Shown piece after piece: positions 7,866 to 16,014 of a stretch of DNA of 64,000 bases. Numbering within the stretch: position 1 is the first letter of the stretch; the number at the start of each line of letters is the position of its first letter. The stretch is from NCBI RefSeq assembly GCF_002163875.1, contig NZ_CP019333.1, positions 3,030,864 to 3,094,863 of the forward strand, written 5' to 3'. The notes beneath the pieces are model-generated. The model did no database searches, had not been told where the DNA came from, and worked only from the letters and a program-made list of their open reading frames with translations. A program made the translations under genes and the position numbers. The stretch comes from Gilvibacter sp. SZ-19 (lineage in GTDB: Bacteria; Bacteroidota; Bacteroidia; Flavobacteriales; Flavobacteriaceae).

Positions 7866-8771
7866 CTACCAAGAAAACTCTTTGAGATCTTCGGCTAGTT
7901 CTACAGCAGCAAAAACCTCTTGCGCCTCCGCTTGAAAAGCGCTGAGATCTTCATAACGGGTAGAGTAATGTCCTAAGATCAACCGACCTACGCCTGCCAT
8001 CTTTGCAATGGTGGCAGCCTGTTTGGCTGTGCTGTGCTTGGTAGCCTCACACAAATGCTCGTGCTCTTGCAAGAAGGTACTCTCGTGATATAGGGCGTCT
8101 ACATTTTGAATAAGTGGTACATTCTCAGGAGCAAAAGCAGTGTCACTGCAATAGGCATATGATCTTACCGGATCTGGATCTAAAGTGACCTTGGTATGAT
8201 CTATAAGAACTCCGTCGCGATTGGGTACATCTTTGCCCATTTTAAGCTTTCTAAAATAAGCCGTGTCTATATTGGCCGCTGCTGCAGCCTTGGGGTCTAA
8301 TTTTCTCGGCCCCGGTTTCTCCTTGAACAAGAATCCGTTGGTATAAATACGATGATCTAATGGGATGGTGTAAACCAAAACCGTATCATCTTCATAGATC
8401 AAGCTCGATTCTTTACTGCTGAGCTCTACAAAATTGAGTTCAAATTGCGGCCAGGAGTTACCCAGGCGCAGTTGTAAGCTGATCACCTCCTTTAGGCCTT
8501 TTGGCGCATAAATGGTCAAAGGTGTGCGTCTTCCCAACAATTGAAAAGTAGAGATCAAGCCGATCAAGCCGAAATAATGATCTCCGTGCAAATGCGAAAT
8601 AAACACCTGTTGCACCCGTGTAAACTTGATCTTGGAGCGTCTTAACTGTACCTGAGTACCTTCGCCACAGTCAATGAGAAAATGGCTTCCTCTCAGCTCT
8701 AATACTTGAGCTGTCGGATGAGTATGTGTACGAGGAGTTGCAGAATGACAACCCAGGATTGTAAGTTTCAA
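7866..8771 (-). CDS. rnz: Ribonuclease Z
   Basis: Metallo-beta-lactamase-fold endonuclease that cleaves the 3' trailer of pre-tRNA. The 301-residue protein has the zinc motif HLHGDH at residues 60-65, further ligands in YCSDTAF and in ILGHYSTRY, and the exosite region near 150-185 (LFKEKPGPRKLD) typical of bacterial RNase Z. Length is normal for the short form. It follows the STAS-like gene by 11 bases and ends the pyrR-pyrB-STAS-rnz run on this strand. With rnpB in the same window, genes for both ends of tRNA processing are present. Confidence 0.95.
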   Translation of the reverse strand: MKLTILGCHSATPRTHTHPTAQVLELRGSHFLIDCGEGTQVQLRRSKIKFTRVQQVFISHLHGDHYFGLIGLISTFQLLGRRTPLTIYAPKGLKEVISLQLRLGNSWPQFELNFVELSSKESSLIYEDDTVLVYTIPLDHRIYTNGFLFKEKPGPRKLDPKAAAAANIDTAYFRKLKMGKDVPNRDGVLIDHTKVTLDPDPVRSYAYCSDTAFAPENVPLIQNVDALYHESTFLQEHEHLCEATKHSTAKQAATIAKMAGVGRLILGHYSTRYEDLSAFQAEAQEVFAAVELAEDLKEFSW

Positions 8772-8782
8772 TGTGCTAGTAT

Positions 8783-9118
8783 TTAAAAGCCCAGATCGCG
8801 CTCTATGGCTTCCATTTCAATGATATCTGCCGCCTCGGTAAGCGTAGGAACAACAACCATTTCAAAAGGTATATCATCTACCGGAACGTCGGTGCAAATC
8901 ATTACAAAGGATAGCTTTTTGGCCCGATGCTCATTAGAGACCTTTAAAAAATGTAGTAAATGACCTAAGGTGAAATCTGCATATTTGGTCAACTCGATCA
9001 CCAAGTTCTTATCGCCATAGCTCTTAGGGACTTCGCGTGTAAGAAAATCGGCAAAGTCCTTCGGGTCGTTATAATCGTCAGTTAAAAGTAAAAATGTATC
9101 CTGTTCTTTAACGGTCAT
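8783..9118 (-). CDS. STAS-like domain protein of unknown role
   Basis: An acidic protein of 111 residues with no signal peptide. The alternating strand/helix pattern (VIELTKYADFTLGHLLHFLK, then LSFVMICTDV and VVVPTLTEAADII) resembles a STAS/anti-sigma-antagonist fold. The start is set at the ATG at 9118, which overlaps the pyrB stop by 11 bases; an in-frame ATG at 9139 would lie deeper inside pyrB. In this clade the gene commonly sits between pyrB and rnz and is sometimes labelled ribonuclease Z by proximity; it contains no metallo-beta-lactamase motif. No function can be assigned; the fold call is by eye. Confidence 0.7.
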   Translation of the reverse strand: MTVKEQDTFLLLTDDYNDPKDFADFLTREVPKSYGDKNLVIELTKYADFTLGHLLHFLKVSNEHRAKKLSFVMICTDVPVDDIPFEMVVVPTLTEAADIIEMEAIERDLGF

Positions 9119-10046
9119 CACGATTGATTTTAGAGGCAAGAAGATAAATAACAGCCATACGCACAGCTACACCATTTTCCACTTGGTCCAAGATAATTGC
9201 CTGCTCAGAATCTGCAACATCACTGGTGATCTCCACCCCTCGATTTATAGGCCCAGGATGCATGACCACGATCTCCTTATCTAACTTTTCCAAATGTGCC
9301 TTGGTGAGCCCGTATTGTAAACTGTATTCTCGTGTAGATGGGAAATAAGAGCTATCCATACGCTCGTTCTGTACCCGTAACATATTGGCTACGTCACACC
9401 ATTGAAGCGCTTTTTCCAAGTTCAATTCTACCTCTACCCCTAATTTATCTATATGTTTAGGAATAAGAGTTTTAGGGCCACATACTTTAACTGATGCTCC
9501 AAGCTTTTGTAGGGCAAAAATATTGGACAAAGCAACCCGTGAATGCAAGATATCTCCAACGATCACTACCTTTTTTCCAGCCACATCTCCCAAGCGTTCC
9601 CGAATTGAGAAACAGTCCAAAAGGGCTTGGGTAGGATGCTCGTGAGCACCATCCCCTGCATTGACTATACTGGCCTTTACATGCTTGGACAAAAAGAGTC
9701 CGGCACCCGGATTTGGGTGTCGCATCACGACCATATCTACCTTCATGGACAAGATATTGTTCACAGTATCTATTAAGGTCTCTCCCTTCTTTACAGATGA
9801 GGACGCTGCAGAGAAATTGATCACATCTGCAGAGAGTCGCTTTTCTGCCAATTCGAACGAAAGCCTTGTTCTGGTCGAGTTCTCAAAAAACAGATTAGCA
9901 ATGGTAATATCTCTTAGAGAAGGTACTTTCTTTATCGGCCTATTGATCACTTCCTTGAACTGATCGGCGGTTTCAAAAATCAGCTGAATATCTTCTGCCG
10001 AGATGTATTTGATTCCCAATAAGTGATCGACACTTAAACTACTCAT
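9108..10046 (-). CDS. pyrB: Aspartate carbamoyltransferase catalytic subunit
   Basis: Condenses carbamoyl phosphate with aspartate in the first committed step of UMP synthesis. The 312-residue protein has the carbamoyl-phosphate motif FFENSTRTRLSFE near 53-65, the HPTQALLDCF motif near 137-146 and the aspartate-domain segment MHPGPINRGVE near 265-275. No pyrI regulatory-subunit gene is next to it, which fits an unregulated class of enzyme controlled at gene level by PyrR. It follows pyrR by 4 bases. Confidence 0.97.
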   Translation of the reverse strand: MSSLSVDHLLGIKYISAEDIQLIFETADQFKEVINRPIKKVPSLRDITIANLFFENSTRTRLSFELAEKRLSADVINFSAASSSVKKGETLIDTVNNILSMKVDMVVMRHPNPGAGLFLSKHVKASIVNAGDGAHEHPTQALLDCFSIRERLGDVAGKKVVIVGDILHSRVALSNIFALQKLGASVKVCGPKTLIPKHIDKLGVEVELNLEKALQWCDVANMLRVQNERMDSSYFPSTREYSLQYGLTKAHLEKLDKEIVVMHPGPINRGVEITSDVADSEQAIILDQVENGVAVRMAVIYLLASKINRDDR

Positions 10047-10050
10047 GCAG

Positions 10051-10590
10051 TTACTTATTAATTAGATACACGGCGTCTTCGCCTTCATTCTCTTGCCAAC
10101 AAACTTTTACCTTTTCATTGTTGATGGCATCTACTTGTCTGCCGCGATAATTCGGTTGAATAGGCAAATGTCTACTAAACCTGCGGTCTATCAGGCAGAG
10201 CAATTCGATATTCTTTGGTCGTCCAAAAGCCTGGATGGCCGTCAAGGCTGCACGTATGCTTCGTCCGGTGTACAACACATCGTCGATGATCACAACATTC
10301 TTATCCTCCACAATGAACTCAATATTCGTGGCGTTGGCCGCCAAAGGCTTGTCGCCGCGTCTAAAATCATCTCTGTAAAAGGTAATGTCCAGATAGCCCA
10401 ACTTCAGATCTTTGATCCCGTAATCGTCCTTGAGGATCTGTGCCAAGCGATCTGCTAAAAACACTCCTCTGGGTTGTAGACCAATTAAAACTGCGTTGGA
10501 GAAGTCCAAGTGATTTTCGAGCAACTGACAGGCCAAACGGTGCAAAGTAATGTGCACTTCGGTTTGGTTAAGCAGGACTTTTTGACTCAT
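10051..10590 (-). CDS. pyrR: Bifunctional pyr operon regulator / uracil phosphoribosyltransferase PyrR
   Basis: Phosphoribosyltransferase-fold protein; in Bacillus it binds pyr mRNA in response to UMP and also makes UMP from uracil and PRPP. The 179-residue protein has the PRPP-binding motif VVIIDDVLYTGRS at about 99-111 and the DITFYRDD segment at 68-75. It is the first gene of pyrR-pyrB-STAS-rnz. The promoter (separate entry) leaves a leader of only about 10-15 nt, too short for the attenuator that PyrR controls in Firmicutes, so an RNA-attenuation role at this locus is not supported by what is visible. Confidence 0.93.
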   Translation of the reverse strand: MSQKVLLNQTEVHITLHRLACQLLENHLDFSNAVLIGLQPRGVFLADRLAQILKDDYGIKDLKLGYLDITFYRDDFRRGDKPLAANATNIEFIVEDKNVVIIDDVLYTGRSIRAALTAIQAFGRPKNIELLCLIDRRFSRHLPIQPNYRGRQVDAINNEKVKVCWQENEGEDAVYLINK

Positions 10591-10607
10591 AGTTTGCTAC
10601 TCTAATG

Positions 10608-10638
10608 CAAAAATAGACCATTTTCTCGGGCTGTGCAA
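10608..10638 (-). promoter_or_regulatory. Promoter of the pyrR-pyrB operon (TTG-N20-TATTTTTG)
   Basis: On the minus strand TTG (10638-10636) and TATTTTTG (10615-10608) are separated by 20 bases, a full match to the Bacteroidota sigma-A promoter TTG-N19-21-TAnnTTTG. The predicted start is near 10602, about 12 bases before the pyrR ATG. Confidence 0.7.
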
Positions 10639-10656
10639 TGCCTCCGCACTTATGAT

Positions 10657-11619
10657 TTAATACTGTAGGCCTATCAAGGAGCGCACAGCGTCTAAGAGCT
10701 CTATAAGCGCCAGACTGTCTTTGTGAGACATCTTTGCAGATTCTAGTTTACCAGCCTCCAAACAGCTGATCACTTCATCGATTTCATGATAATAGCCCAA
10801 TCCTACACAGGGAACCTCTATTTCTTTTAGAGCTCCTCCCTGCTCTAGGCTCAATTTTTCACAATGATGGAATCTGGGATGCATATAGATCCCTCCTTGG
10901 GTTCCTTCTATTATGGCCTCTGTTGGCGTGGTTTCTAAAAAACTCGATTCCAATATGGCAGATTTCCCATCAGCATAGGTAAGTTCGATATGGCAATTGC
11001 TATCCACACCAGTATAATGCATTTTAGCCTCCGCATGGATCGCCTCAGGCTTCCCTAACAACAGATAACTCAGATAAACAGGATAAATCCCAATATCTAG
11101 CAATGAACCGCCTCCCAACGCTCTATTGAACAATCTTCCGTTGGGATCTTGAGAGGCAGCAAACCCAAAGTCTGCACGTACAGACTGAAGTTCGCCCAAA
11201 ACACCTTCGTCGATCAGTTCCAAAACTTTTTCGGTAGCTGGAATGAATCGTGTCCAAAGGGCTTCCATCAGAAAGCGTTGCTTAGACTTGGCCTTATTGA
11301 TCATTTTGCGGACCTGTGCTGCCTCTAAGGCAAAGGGTTTTTCACAGATGACGTGCTTTCCCGCTTCCAGAGACTGCATAGTATGCGTAAAATGCAAATG
11401 GTTGGGTGTGGCTATATAAACGACATCGACCTTGGGATCGGCCAATAATTTCTCGTAGCTGTCGTAATGACGCGCTGCGGAATAGGTATCTGCAAATTGC
11501 TGGGCTTTTCGTCCATTTCTAGAAGCTACAGCTTGTAATTTGGCTTTGGGATGCAAGGTGAGATCTTGGGCAAAGCGAGCCGCGATCTTTCCTAATCCAA
11601 TGATACCAAAACGAATCAT
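10657..11619 (-). CDS. Gfo/Idh/MocA family NAD(P)-dependent oxidoreductase
   Basis: Two-domain dehydrogenase of 320 residues. The N-terminal Rossmann motif is FGIIGLGKIAARFA at 4-17 and the hallmark GKHVICEKPFAL, with the substrate-contacting EKP, is near 87-98; the C-terminal alpha/beta domain begins near residue 125 (LMEALWTRFIPA) and includes GGGSLLDIGIYPV, typical of the dihydrodiol dehydrogenase/glucose-fructose oxidoreductase branch. Substrate is unknown, probably a sugar or polyol. A -7-like TATCTTTA (11631-11624) ends only 4 bases before the ATG, so the mRNA may be leaderless. It is flanked by unrelated genes on the same strand. Confidence 0.9.
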   Translation of the reverse strand: MIRFGIIGLGKIAARFAQDLTLHPKAKLQAVASRNGRKAQQFADTYSAARHYDSYEKLLADPKVDVVYIATPNHLHFTHTMQSLEAGKHVICEKPFALEAAQVRKMINKAKSKQRFLMEALWTRFIPATEKVLELIDEGVLGELQSVRADFGFAASQDPNGRLFNRALGGGSLLDIGIYPVYLSYLLLGKPEAIHAEAKMHYTGVDSNCHIELTYADGKSAILESSFLETTPTEAIIEGTQGGIYMHPRFHHCEKLSLEQGGALKEIEVPCVGLGYYHEIDEVISCLEAGKLESAKMSHKDSLALIELLDAVRSLIGLQY

Positions 11620-11642
11620 ATCTTAAAGATAAGAACAAAAGC

Positions 11643-12044
11643 TCAATCCACGGCAGTGATCACCCCTTTTGTCACGGTCTGGGTTCCGCGTAAGACAGCC
11701 TCGTAGGTATAACTATCTCCACTGATGGAAACAATACGAACAATAAGCACTTTACCTATTAGGTTGACTGCGTGTTCGCTCGTAGATTCGATATATTCTA
11801 GTTGATAATTGCAAATATTATCCCAGCGGACAATAGCCTTGGTTACTACTCCGGTATTGAGATTGGTCTCTATCTGTAAGCTGTCCTTGCGTTCTATTCG
11901 CACAGCGTAATCGTCTGCAGGACGATTGATCTCAAAAATACCCTGATGGAAACTCTCACAGGTTTTGGGCTGCTCTTTACAGCTTATGGCTGCAAATGCC
12001 AATAATCCGAAAAATAGCTTGCTAATTTGAGTCTGGTAGGGCAT
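11643..12044 (-). CDS. Small lipoprotein of unknown function
   Basis: A protein of 133 residues with a signal peptide and lipobox (GLLAFAAISC, Cys at about residue 22) followed by KEQPKTC, so a lipoprotein. The mature part has two further cysteines, in CESF and NICNYQ, that could form a disulphide, and a predicted beta-rich fold. Homologues in flavobacteria are sometimes labelled DNA topoisomerase IV in databases, a label that nothing in this sequence supports. Its start overlaps the end of the DUF1059 gene by 23 bases. Confidence 0.7.
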   Translation of the reverse strand: MPYQTQISKLFFGLLAFAAISCKEQPKTCESFHQGIFEINRPADDYAVRIERKDSLQIETNLNTGVVTKAIVRWDNICNYQLEYIESTSEHAVNLIGKVLIVRIVSISGDSYTYEAVLRGTQTVTKGVITAVD

Positions 12045-12261
12045 CGAATAGTTTTTGCTTCTCTTTAAAATAACGCTCCATTGCGCCTGGTTCAGACATC
12101 ATTGCTTTTACCGCCTGCATCGCCTCTAAATGGGCTCGATCTCCCTTTTGAAACATTTCCATGCCATGTGCTTTGCTCAAGGCGACCATCTCTTCAAAAG
12201 TTGCGGCCTGAAATGTTTTATCACAGGCCCCGCCTAGCTCACGGCAAGTCATTGTTTTCAT
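12022..12261 (-). CDS. DUF1059 domain-containing protein
   Basis: A 79-residue cytosolic protein starting MKTMTCRELGGACDKTFQA, which has the DUF1059 pattern: a TCRELGG-CD segment with two cysteines, then a FEEMVALSKAHGMEM helix. The C-terminal half (QAVKAMMSEPGAMERYFKEK) is an extra helix. Function is not established. It starts just downstream of the terminator that ends the charged-protein operon and overlaps the following lipoprotein gene, so those two are probably cotranscribed. Confidence 0.75.
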   Translation of the reverse strand: MKTMTCRELGGACDKTFQAATFEEMVALSKAHGMEMFQKGDRAHLEAMQAVKAMMSEPGAMERYFKEKQKLFDALPDSN

Positions 12262-12298
12262 CTAATTTTTATTAAAGCTCGTCTGAAAAACTAAAGAT

Positions 12299-12324
12299 AA
12301 AAAAAGCCGGAGAATACTCCGGCT
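12299..12324 (-). terminator. Rho-independent terminator after the charged secreted protein gene
   Basis: On the minus strand AGCCGGAG and CTCCGGCT form a perfect 8-bp stem with an AATA-type loop, followed by seven T. It lies 24 bases after the stop of the gene at 12348-13124. Confidence 0.85.
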
Positions 12325-12347
12325 AATTCTAATTGTCAAATAAGTCC

Positions 12348-13124
12348 TTATTGCTGTTTGTCCAATTTGGCCTTAAGTTCTTTTAACGCTGCTTCCGCTT
12401 TATTAATCTTAGCCTCTTGCTGCTCGAGCTGTTCCTTAGAAAGCTTGCCAGCTTGTTTCTCTTGTTCTAGACGTTCTTTTGCCTTTTTGATCTTCGCTTC
12501 TGCTTCTTTGACCTTATCATTTCCGTTTTCAACGCGATTGCGAAGCTCTTTCTCTTTCTCCTCTTTGTTTAGACGGGCCTGTCGTGCGCGTTCTTGACCA
12601 AAGTCCTTACCGCTGAGATCGCCTTTATTACGGCCGTAAGCGTTGCCTTGTCCGCGATTCTCTTGCTCTTTATCTTTCTTCTCTTTTTTAGATCGATTGC
12701 TGTCCGAGTAATCATCGTCGTCTCCGCCACTGTTGCGTTCGCCTTTGAATCCGTCGTCGTCAGAACCGTCTCGACTGCCTCTAAAACCGCCATCCTCTTT
12801 GTCATCGTTTCCGGAATCGAGATCTGGGGTGCGTCCGTTAGAGATATCTTCTGCATCTGAATCACCACCAGAGAAATCTGGCGATTTGCCGTCGCTCATA
12901 TCATCAGCCCCGCCAGAATCTAGATCCTCACTGCGGTTAGCTCTATCTTTACTGCGCTCTTCTTTCGCCTTTTTGTCCTTATCCTGATCGGATTCTTGGG
13001 TAATGACCTGCGTGGTCTTTTCGTTGGACTTTTTGTCCTTTCCTTTTCCTTTTCCTTGTGCGAGTGTTTGCTGAGATAGCATCACCAAGCCAATTAGCAG
13101 GAATAATTTTATTACGCTATTCAT
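12348..13124 (-). CDS. Secreted low-complexity, highly charged protein with C-terminal coiled coil
   Basis: 258 residues: a signal peptide (MNSVIKLFLLIGLVMLSQQ, then TLAQ) with no lipobox; a Gly/Asp/Ser/Lys-rich disordered region (about 24-150) with repeated SGG-D and SDGKSPD/SNGRTPD units; a short ordered-looking motif GNAYGRNKGDLSGKDFGQ near 163-180; and a Lys/Glu heptad coiled coil to the end. The acidic repeats could bind calcium; that is inference. The GNAYG-NKGDLSG-FGQ motif recurs, as I recall, in secreted proteins of other Flavobacteriaceae. Its ATG overlaps the stop of the coiled-coil lipoprotein upstream by 8 bases, which suggests partners. Function unknown. Confidence 0.75.
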   Translation of the reverse strand: MNSVIKLFLLIGLVMLSQQTLAQGKGKGKDKKSNEKTTQVITQESDQDKDKKAKEERSKDRANRSEDLDSGGADDMSDGKSPDFSGGDSDAEDISNGRTPDLDSGNDDKEDGGFRGSRDGSDDDGFKGERNSGGDDDDYSDSNRSKKEKKDKEQENRGQGNAYGRNKGDLSGKDFGQERARQARLNKEEKEKELRNRVENGNDKVKEAEAKIKKAKERLEQEKQAGKLSKEQLEQQEAKINKAEAALKELKAKLDKQQ

Positions 13125-13332
13125 TGTTCTCTGTATTTAAAGCTTCTAAGGCAGCGTCTAATTTACGTGTGGCCTCTTCTAGCTGGGTATTCAAACTATC
13201 TATCTTGGCTGCGGCAGAGTCCAATTGTTGTGCCTGCTGCAACAACTCTTGATTCATTTGCTGCTCAGCCTCGGTATTCTTACAACTCCCAAGAGCTGCC
13301 AGCGTAAAGGCTGCGATTAAAAGTTTTCTCAT
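13117..13332 (-). CDS. Small coiled-coil lipoprotein
   Basis: A 71-residue protein with lipobox LAALGSC (Cys17). The mature 54 residues are almost entirely one amphipathic helix with heptad-spaced hydrophobics (AAAKIDSLNTQLEEATRKL), rich in Gln, Ala and Glu, like a short Lpp/Braun-type lipoprotein though without the C-terminal Lys for peptidoglycan attachment. It overlaps the gene for the secreted protein whose C-terminus is also a coiled coil, so heterotypic coiled-coil pairing at the envelope is possible (inference). Confidence 0.75.
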   Translation of the reverse strand: MRKLLIAAFTLAALGSCKNTEAEQQMNQELLQQAQQLDSAAAKIDSLNTQLEEATRKLDAALEALNTENNE

Positions 13333-13456
13333 CTTTTTAAAATTTTTATTCTTGTCAATAAAGTACCAATCTAGGCTTTATATGCTGTAAAGTGATCTAG
13401 TAACAACGAAATCGATTGCCAAAATCGACCAACTGCAAGGCTTTATCGGTTACAGA

Positions 13457-14512
13457 CTAAAATTGTACGCCATATTCCACTGGAAACGGCTCCGGGATTT
13501 CATTGGCAGCTTCTCCGAGATTCTCTCGAAGGTCTATTTCAATACCCCGCGCAATCGCAGATATAGGCACATCATTGGCTGTCCCTTCAAATGGGTTCTC
13601 TCCCGTACGCCCAATACGTTCCATGGTATGGAAGATCCAAGCTACAGCCACATAAATGGGTATGCTCAGCCATATAAAGGCCGAGCCTAAAACCGGACGT
13701 GTTTCCGCGATCCCGGCACCGATCTCTATGAATTGAGGCACTAAGGCCATCGGCAGCAATAAGAGCAACAACCACATAAAATAATGATTCAATGTGGCGT
13801 ACTGCCTTGGATCAGGGAAATTCTTAATGCGCTCTGATTTACCTTGCAGCGTAAAAAGTTCCTCCAATACCGACTCCAACTGCAAAAAGGAGAACTCCCA
13901 CAAACAGCCTTGTTCTTTGAGCATTCGCAAATGATGCGACTGTAAATAAAGTAGCGCAGTCTGCTTATTTCCTTTGCTGAGCACATACTTAAGATCTTCG
14001 GCATTTAGATAAGGCTTTAAGGCCTCTTCTAAGGACATCTTAGCCTCTGGTGTGGTAATACCCCATTCGGTATTGGTTTTATGCTGAGAGGTTGTTTCCC
14101 AGCTCTTTAATTGACGCATGGCATAGCGCAAAGCCGTCATCCAAGCGATATGGCGATAGGTCAGCACTTTTTGGGCTTCTTTAAGTTGTGCTTCGGATTT
14201 AGGCTCGCTGGCATACTCGTTGGTGACCATGTCTTGAACGAACATCCCAAAGGTCCTTGAAGTATTTACTATTCCACCCCAGATCTTTCTGGCTTCCCAA
14301 ATACGGCCGTAAACAGCATTGTTCTGAAAACCGATCACAAAGGCAACCGCAGTACCGATCAAGGCCATGGGTGTCCAAGGGATCATAAGCCACTCTACAT
14401 CTAAAAAGTAATAAGCGGCTACCCAAGCAGTGATAAAAGCAATAAAAAACAGGGATTCAAAGCGCGTCCAACGCGCCATATCCTTAAAACGATAAATTCT
14501 TCCGGTATACAT
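13457..14512 (-). CDS. Bestrophin family anion channel
   Basis: A 351-residue integral membrane protein. The N-terminus (GRIYRFKDMARW) leads into two membrane helices (about 20-38 and 42-66), then the family segment FQNNAVYGRIWEARKIWG-IVN near 62-82; two further helices lie near 245-295. Bacterial bestrophins are pentameric channels related to animal Ca-activated chloride channels; KpBest conducts cations, so ion selectivity cannot be read from sequence. The C-terminal NPFEGTANDVPISAIARGIE segment, near 300-320, is characteristic. It stands alone on the minus strand. Confidence 0.92.
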   Translation of the reverse strand: MYTGRIYRFKDMARWTRFESLFFIAFITAWVAAYYFLDVEWLMIPWTPMALIGTAVAFVIGFQNNAVYGRIWEARKIWGGIVNTSRTFGMFVQDMVTNEYASEPKSEAQLKEAQKVLTYRHIAWMTALRYAMRQLKSWETTSQHKTNTEWGITTPEAKMSLEEALKPYLNAEDLKYVLSKGNKQTALLYLQSHHLRMLKEQGCLWEFSFLQLESVLEELFTLQGKSERIKNFPDPRQYATLNHYFMWLLLLLLPMALVPQFIEIGAGIAETRPVLGSAFIWLSIPIYVAVAWIFHTMERIGRTGENPFEGTANDVPISAIARGIEIDLRENLGEAANEIPEPFPVEYGVQF

Positions 14513-14589
14513 GTAGAGATTTGCTAGTCGATGTGATTAAAGATAGCCAAATCTCTAGGTTTAAAAAACCAGCGCTAGTTTTGAGGCGA

Positions 14590-14865
14590 TTAAAAGAAAC
14601 TCTTTACCGTTGCTATTGCGCAAAGTCCAAGCAGCATGATACTTACCACCGTAGAGGAACGTTTTTTACGCTGGGCGAGATATTTTATGCCAATGGCTGT
14701 AAATACGACCAAGGCGATCAAGAATGGAATTGTTAGCAGTTCTCCCACCACCTGAATGGCTTGACTTTTCCATTGGTAATGATTCACCAGGTACAAGAGC
14801 GAAAAATAGGCGACAATCACTAAGTTGGCTAGGGTAAGCCCCTTGCTACTCAACACTTTATTCAT
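14590..14865 (-). CDS. Small hypothetical membrane protein
   Basis: 91 residues with three predicted membrane segments: about 11-30 (LANLVIVAYFSLLYLV), 40-62 (VGELLTIPFLIALVVFTAIG) and 72-90 (STVVSIMLLGLCAIATV), separated by a basic loop QRKKRSS. No motif or family is recognised. It is an intact frame with codon use like its neighbours and lies between the bestrophin and PD40 lipoprotein genes on the same strand. Confidence 0.6.
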   Translation of the reverse strand: MNKVLSSKGLTLANLVIVAYFSLLYLVNHYQWKSQAIQVVGELLTIPFLIALVVFTAIGIKYLAQRKKRSSTVVSIMLLGLCAIATVKSFF

Positions 14866-14959
14866 GGAAGTTTTCTTTTAATAACCGCCTAAAAACCCAA
14901 TTTATTATGTGCGCTTACTGGAAAACCTCAACAGCTAAATAAATACGTGAAAAATGTGC

Positions 14960-15913
14960 TTATTCAAACATACTGTCCAATTGTAAGGCAGAAGTATCCA
15001 TAAAATAGATATTCCACGGTCCGTACTCGTAATTACCTAAATTCTCGGCGCTTGTAAAGAAAAAGTACTTCCCGTCTCGAGAAAAACGCGGACTCGTCTC
15101 TTCGTTCTTGGTGTTTAACATTTCTAATGCCTTGGCTTTGGTCCAGCCAGATTCGGTTCTTTTGGCAACGTACAGATCCTCACCGCCTGCTCCTCCGGGG
15201 GCCCCGTAGGAATTGAACACCAAATATTTATCATCAGGGCTTAAAACAGCCGAATAGACCCAGGTACTATCGTTTTCAAAGAAACCGTCTATACGCTCTG
15301 GGGCTGAAAAACCTTGTGCTGTTTTGGTGGTTGTGTAGAGTCTAATTGCATGATCACCGCGCTTCATGGTTGTATAGTAGAACTGTTCGCCATTATTAGT
15401 AAAGAAGAAATTATTATTAGAAGATGGCCAGTTCTCACCTTCGATCTGGACTTCATTTATCGGTGCTGATAAGGGCTGCGGATCAGTCCACTTCCCGTTT
15501 TCGTCTTTTGTGAGCTGCCAGACATTCATATCGAATCCGCCTAAATTAGGCCGGCCGGGTATAGGTCGTTCGGATCCGAAGTAAAGGGTTGAACCGTCCG
15601 GAGTGATACAAACCGTTTCATCTCTATCGGTTGAAAAATCCGCCAATACCGCCTCACTCCATCGGTCTCCATCAAATTGACTGACAAATACTTGTTGCTT
15701 TTCGCCTTCCTTTCTCCGAGAAAAATAGGCCGTATAACCGTCTGGACTTAAGCCGAGCTCAAACTCATTTAGCTCCGTAGAAATAACCCCTGGCGCGAAT
15801 AATTGGGGCTCCGTTAAGACAGTTTTGGAATATTGTGGATAGGTTGTTGAGACTTCTTGATCACATCCGAAGCAAATCACAATCAGACCAAATAAAAAGA
15901 AGGAATATTTCAT
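14960..15913 (-). CDS. PD40/TolB-type beta-propeller lipoprotein
   Basis: 317 residues with a lipobox (LIVICFGC, Cys17) followed by acidic DQE. The mature protein shows repeated PD40 blades, each with a SPDG or similar core: LSPDGYTAYFSRR near 55, ITPDGSTLYFGSE near 104, LSPDDKYLVFNS near 224 and FSRDGKYFFFTS near 278. Such WD40-like propellers bind ligands or partners in the periplasm or on the surface; homologues are often found with OmpA-type proteins, absent here. Substrate unknown. Confidence 0.85.
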   Translation of the reverse strand: MKYSFFLFGLIVICFGCDQEVSTTYPQYSKTVLTEPQLFAPGVISTELNEFELGLSPDGYTAYFSRRKEGEKQQVFVSQFDGDRWSEAVLADFSTDRDETVCITPDGSTLYFGSERPIPGRPNLGGFDMNVWQLTKDENGKWTDPQPLSAPINEVQIEGENWPSSNNNFFFTNNGEQFYYTTMKRGDHAIRLYTTTKTAQGFSAPERIDGFFENDSTWVYSAVLSPDDKYLVFNSYGAPGGAGGEDLYVAKRTESGWTKAKALEMLNTKNEETSPRFSRDGKYFFFTSAENLGNYEYGPWNIYFMDTSALQLDSMFE

Positions 15914-15963
15914 AAAAAGAAGATTTCCTTGAAGTTAGGCAAAATTTGCAGAGCATCGGCCAT

Positions 15964-15990
15964 AAAAAAAGCCCCCTGTTACCGGAGGGC
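15964..15990 (-). terminator. Rho-independent terminator of rpsA
   Basis: On the minus strand GCCCTCC and AGGGGGC pair (with wobble) around a GGTAAC loop and are followed by seven T (15970-15964). It begins about 25 bases after the rpsA stop. Confidence 0.85.
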
Positions 15991-16014
15991 TTCTATCATA
16001 AAAGATATCAGGGA

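Noticed and set aside
12569-12868. Frames in the Asp/Ser-rich region of the charged secreted protein gene, both strands
   Set aside because: Low-complexity DNA leaves long open frames by chance; none has a start signal, export signal or recognisable domain.
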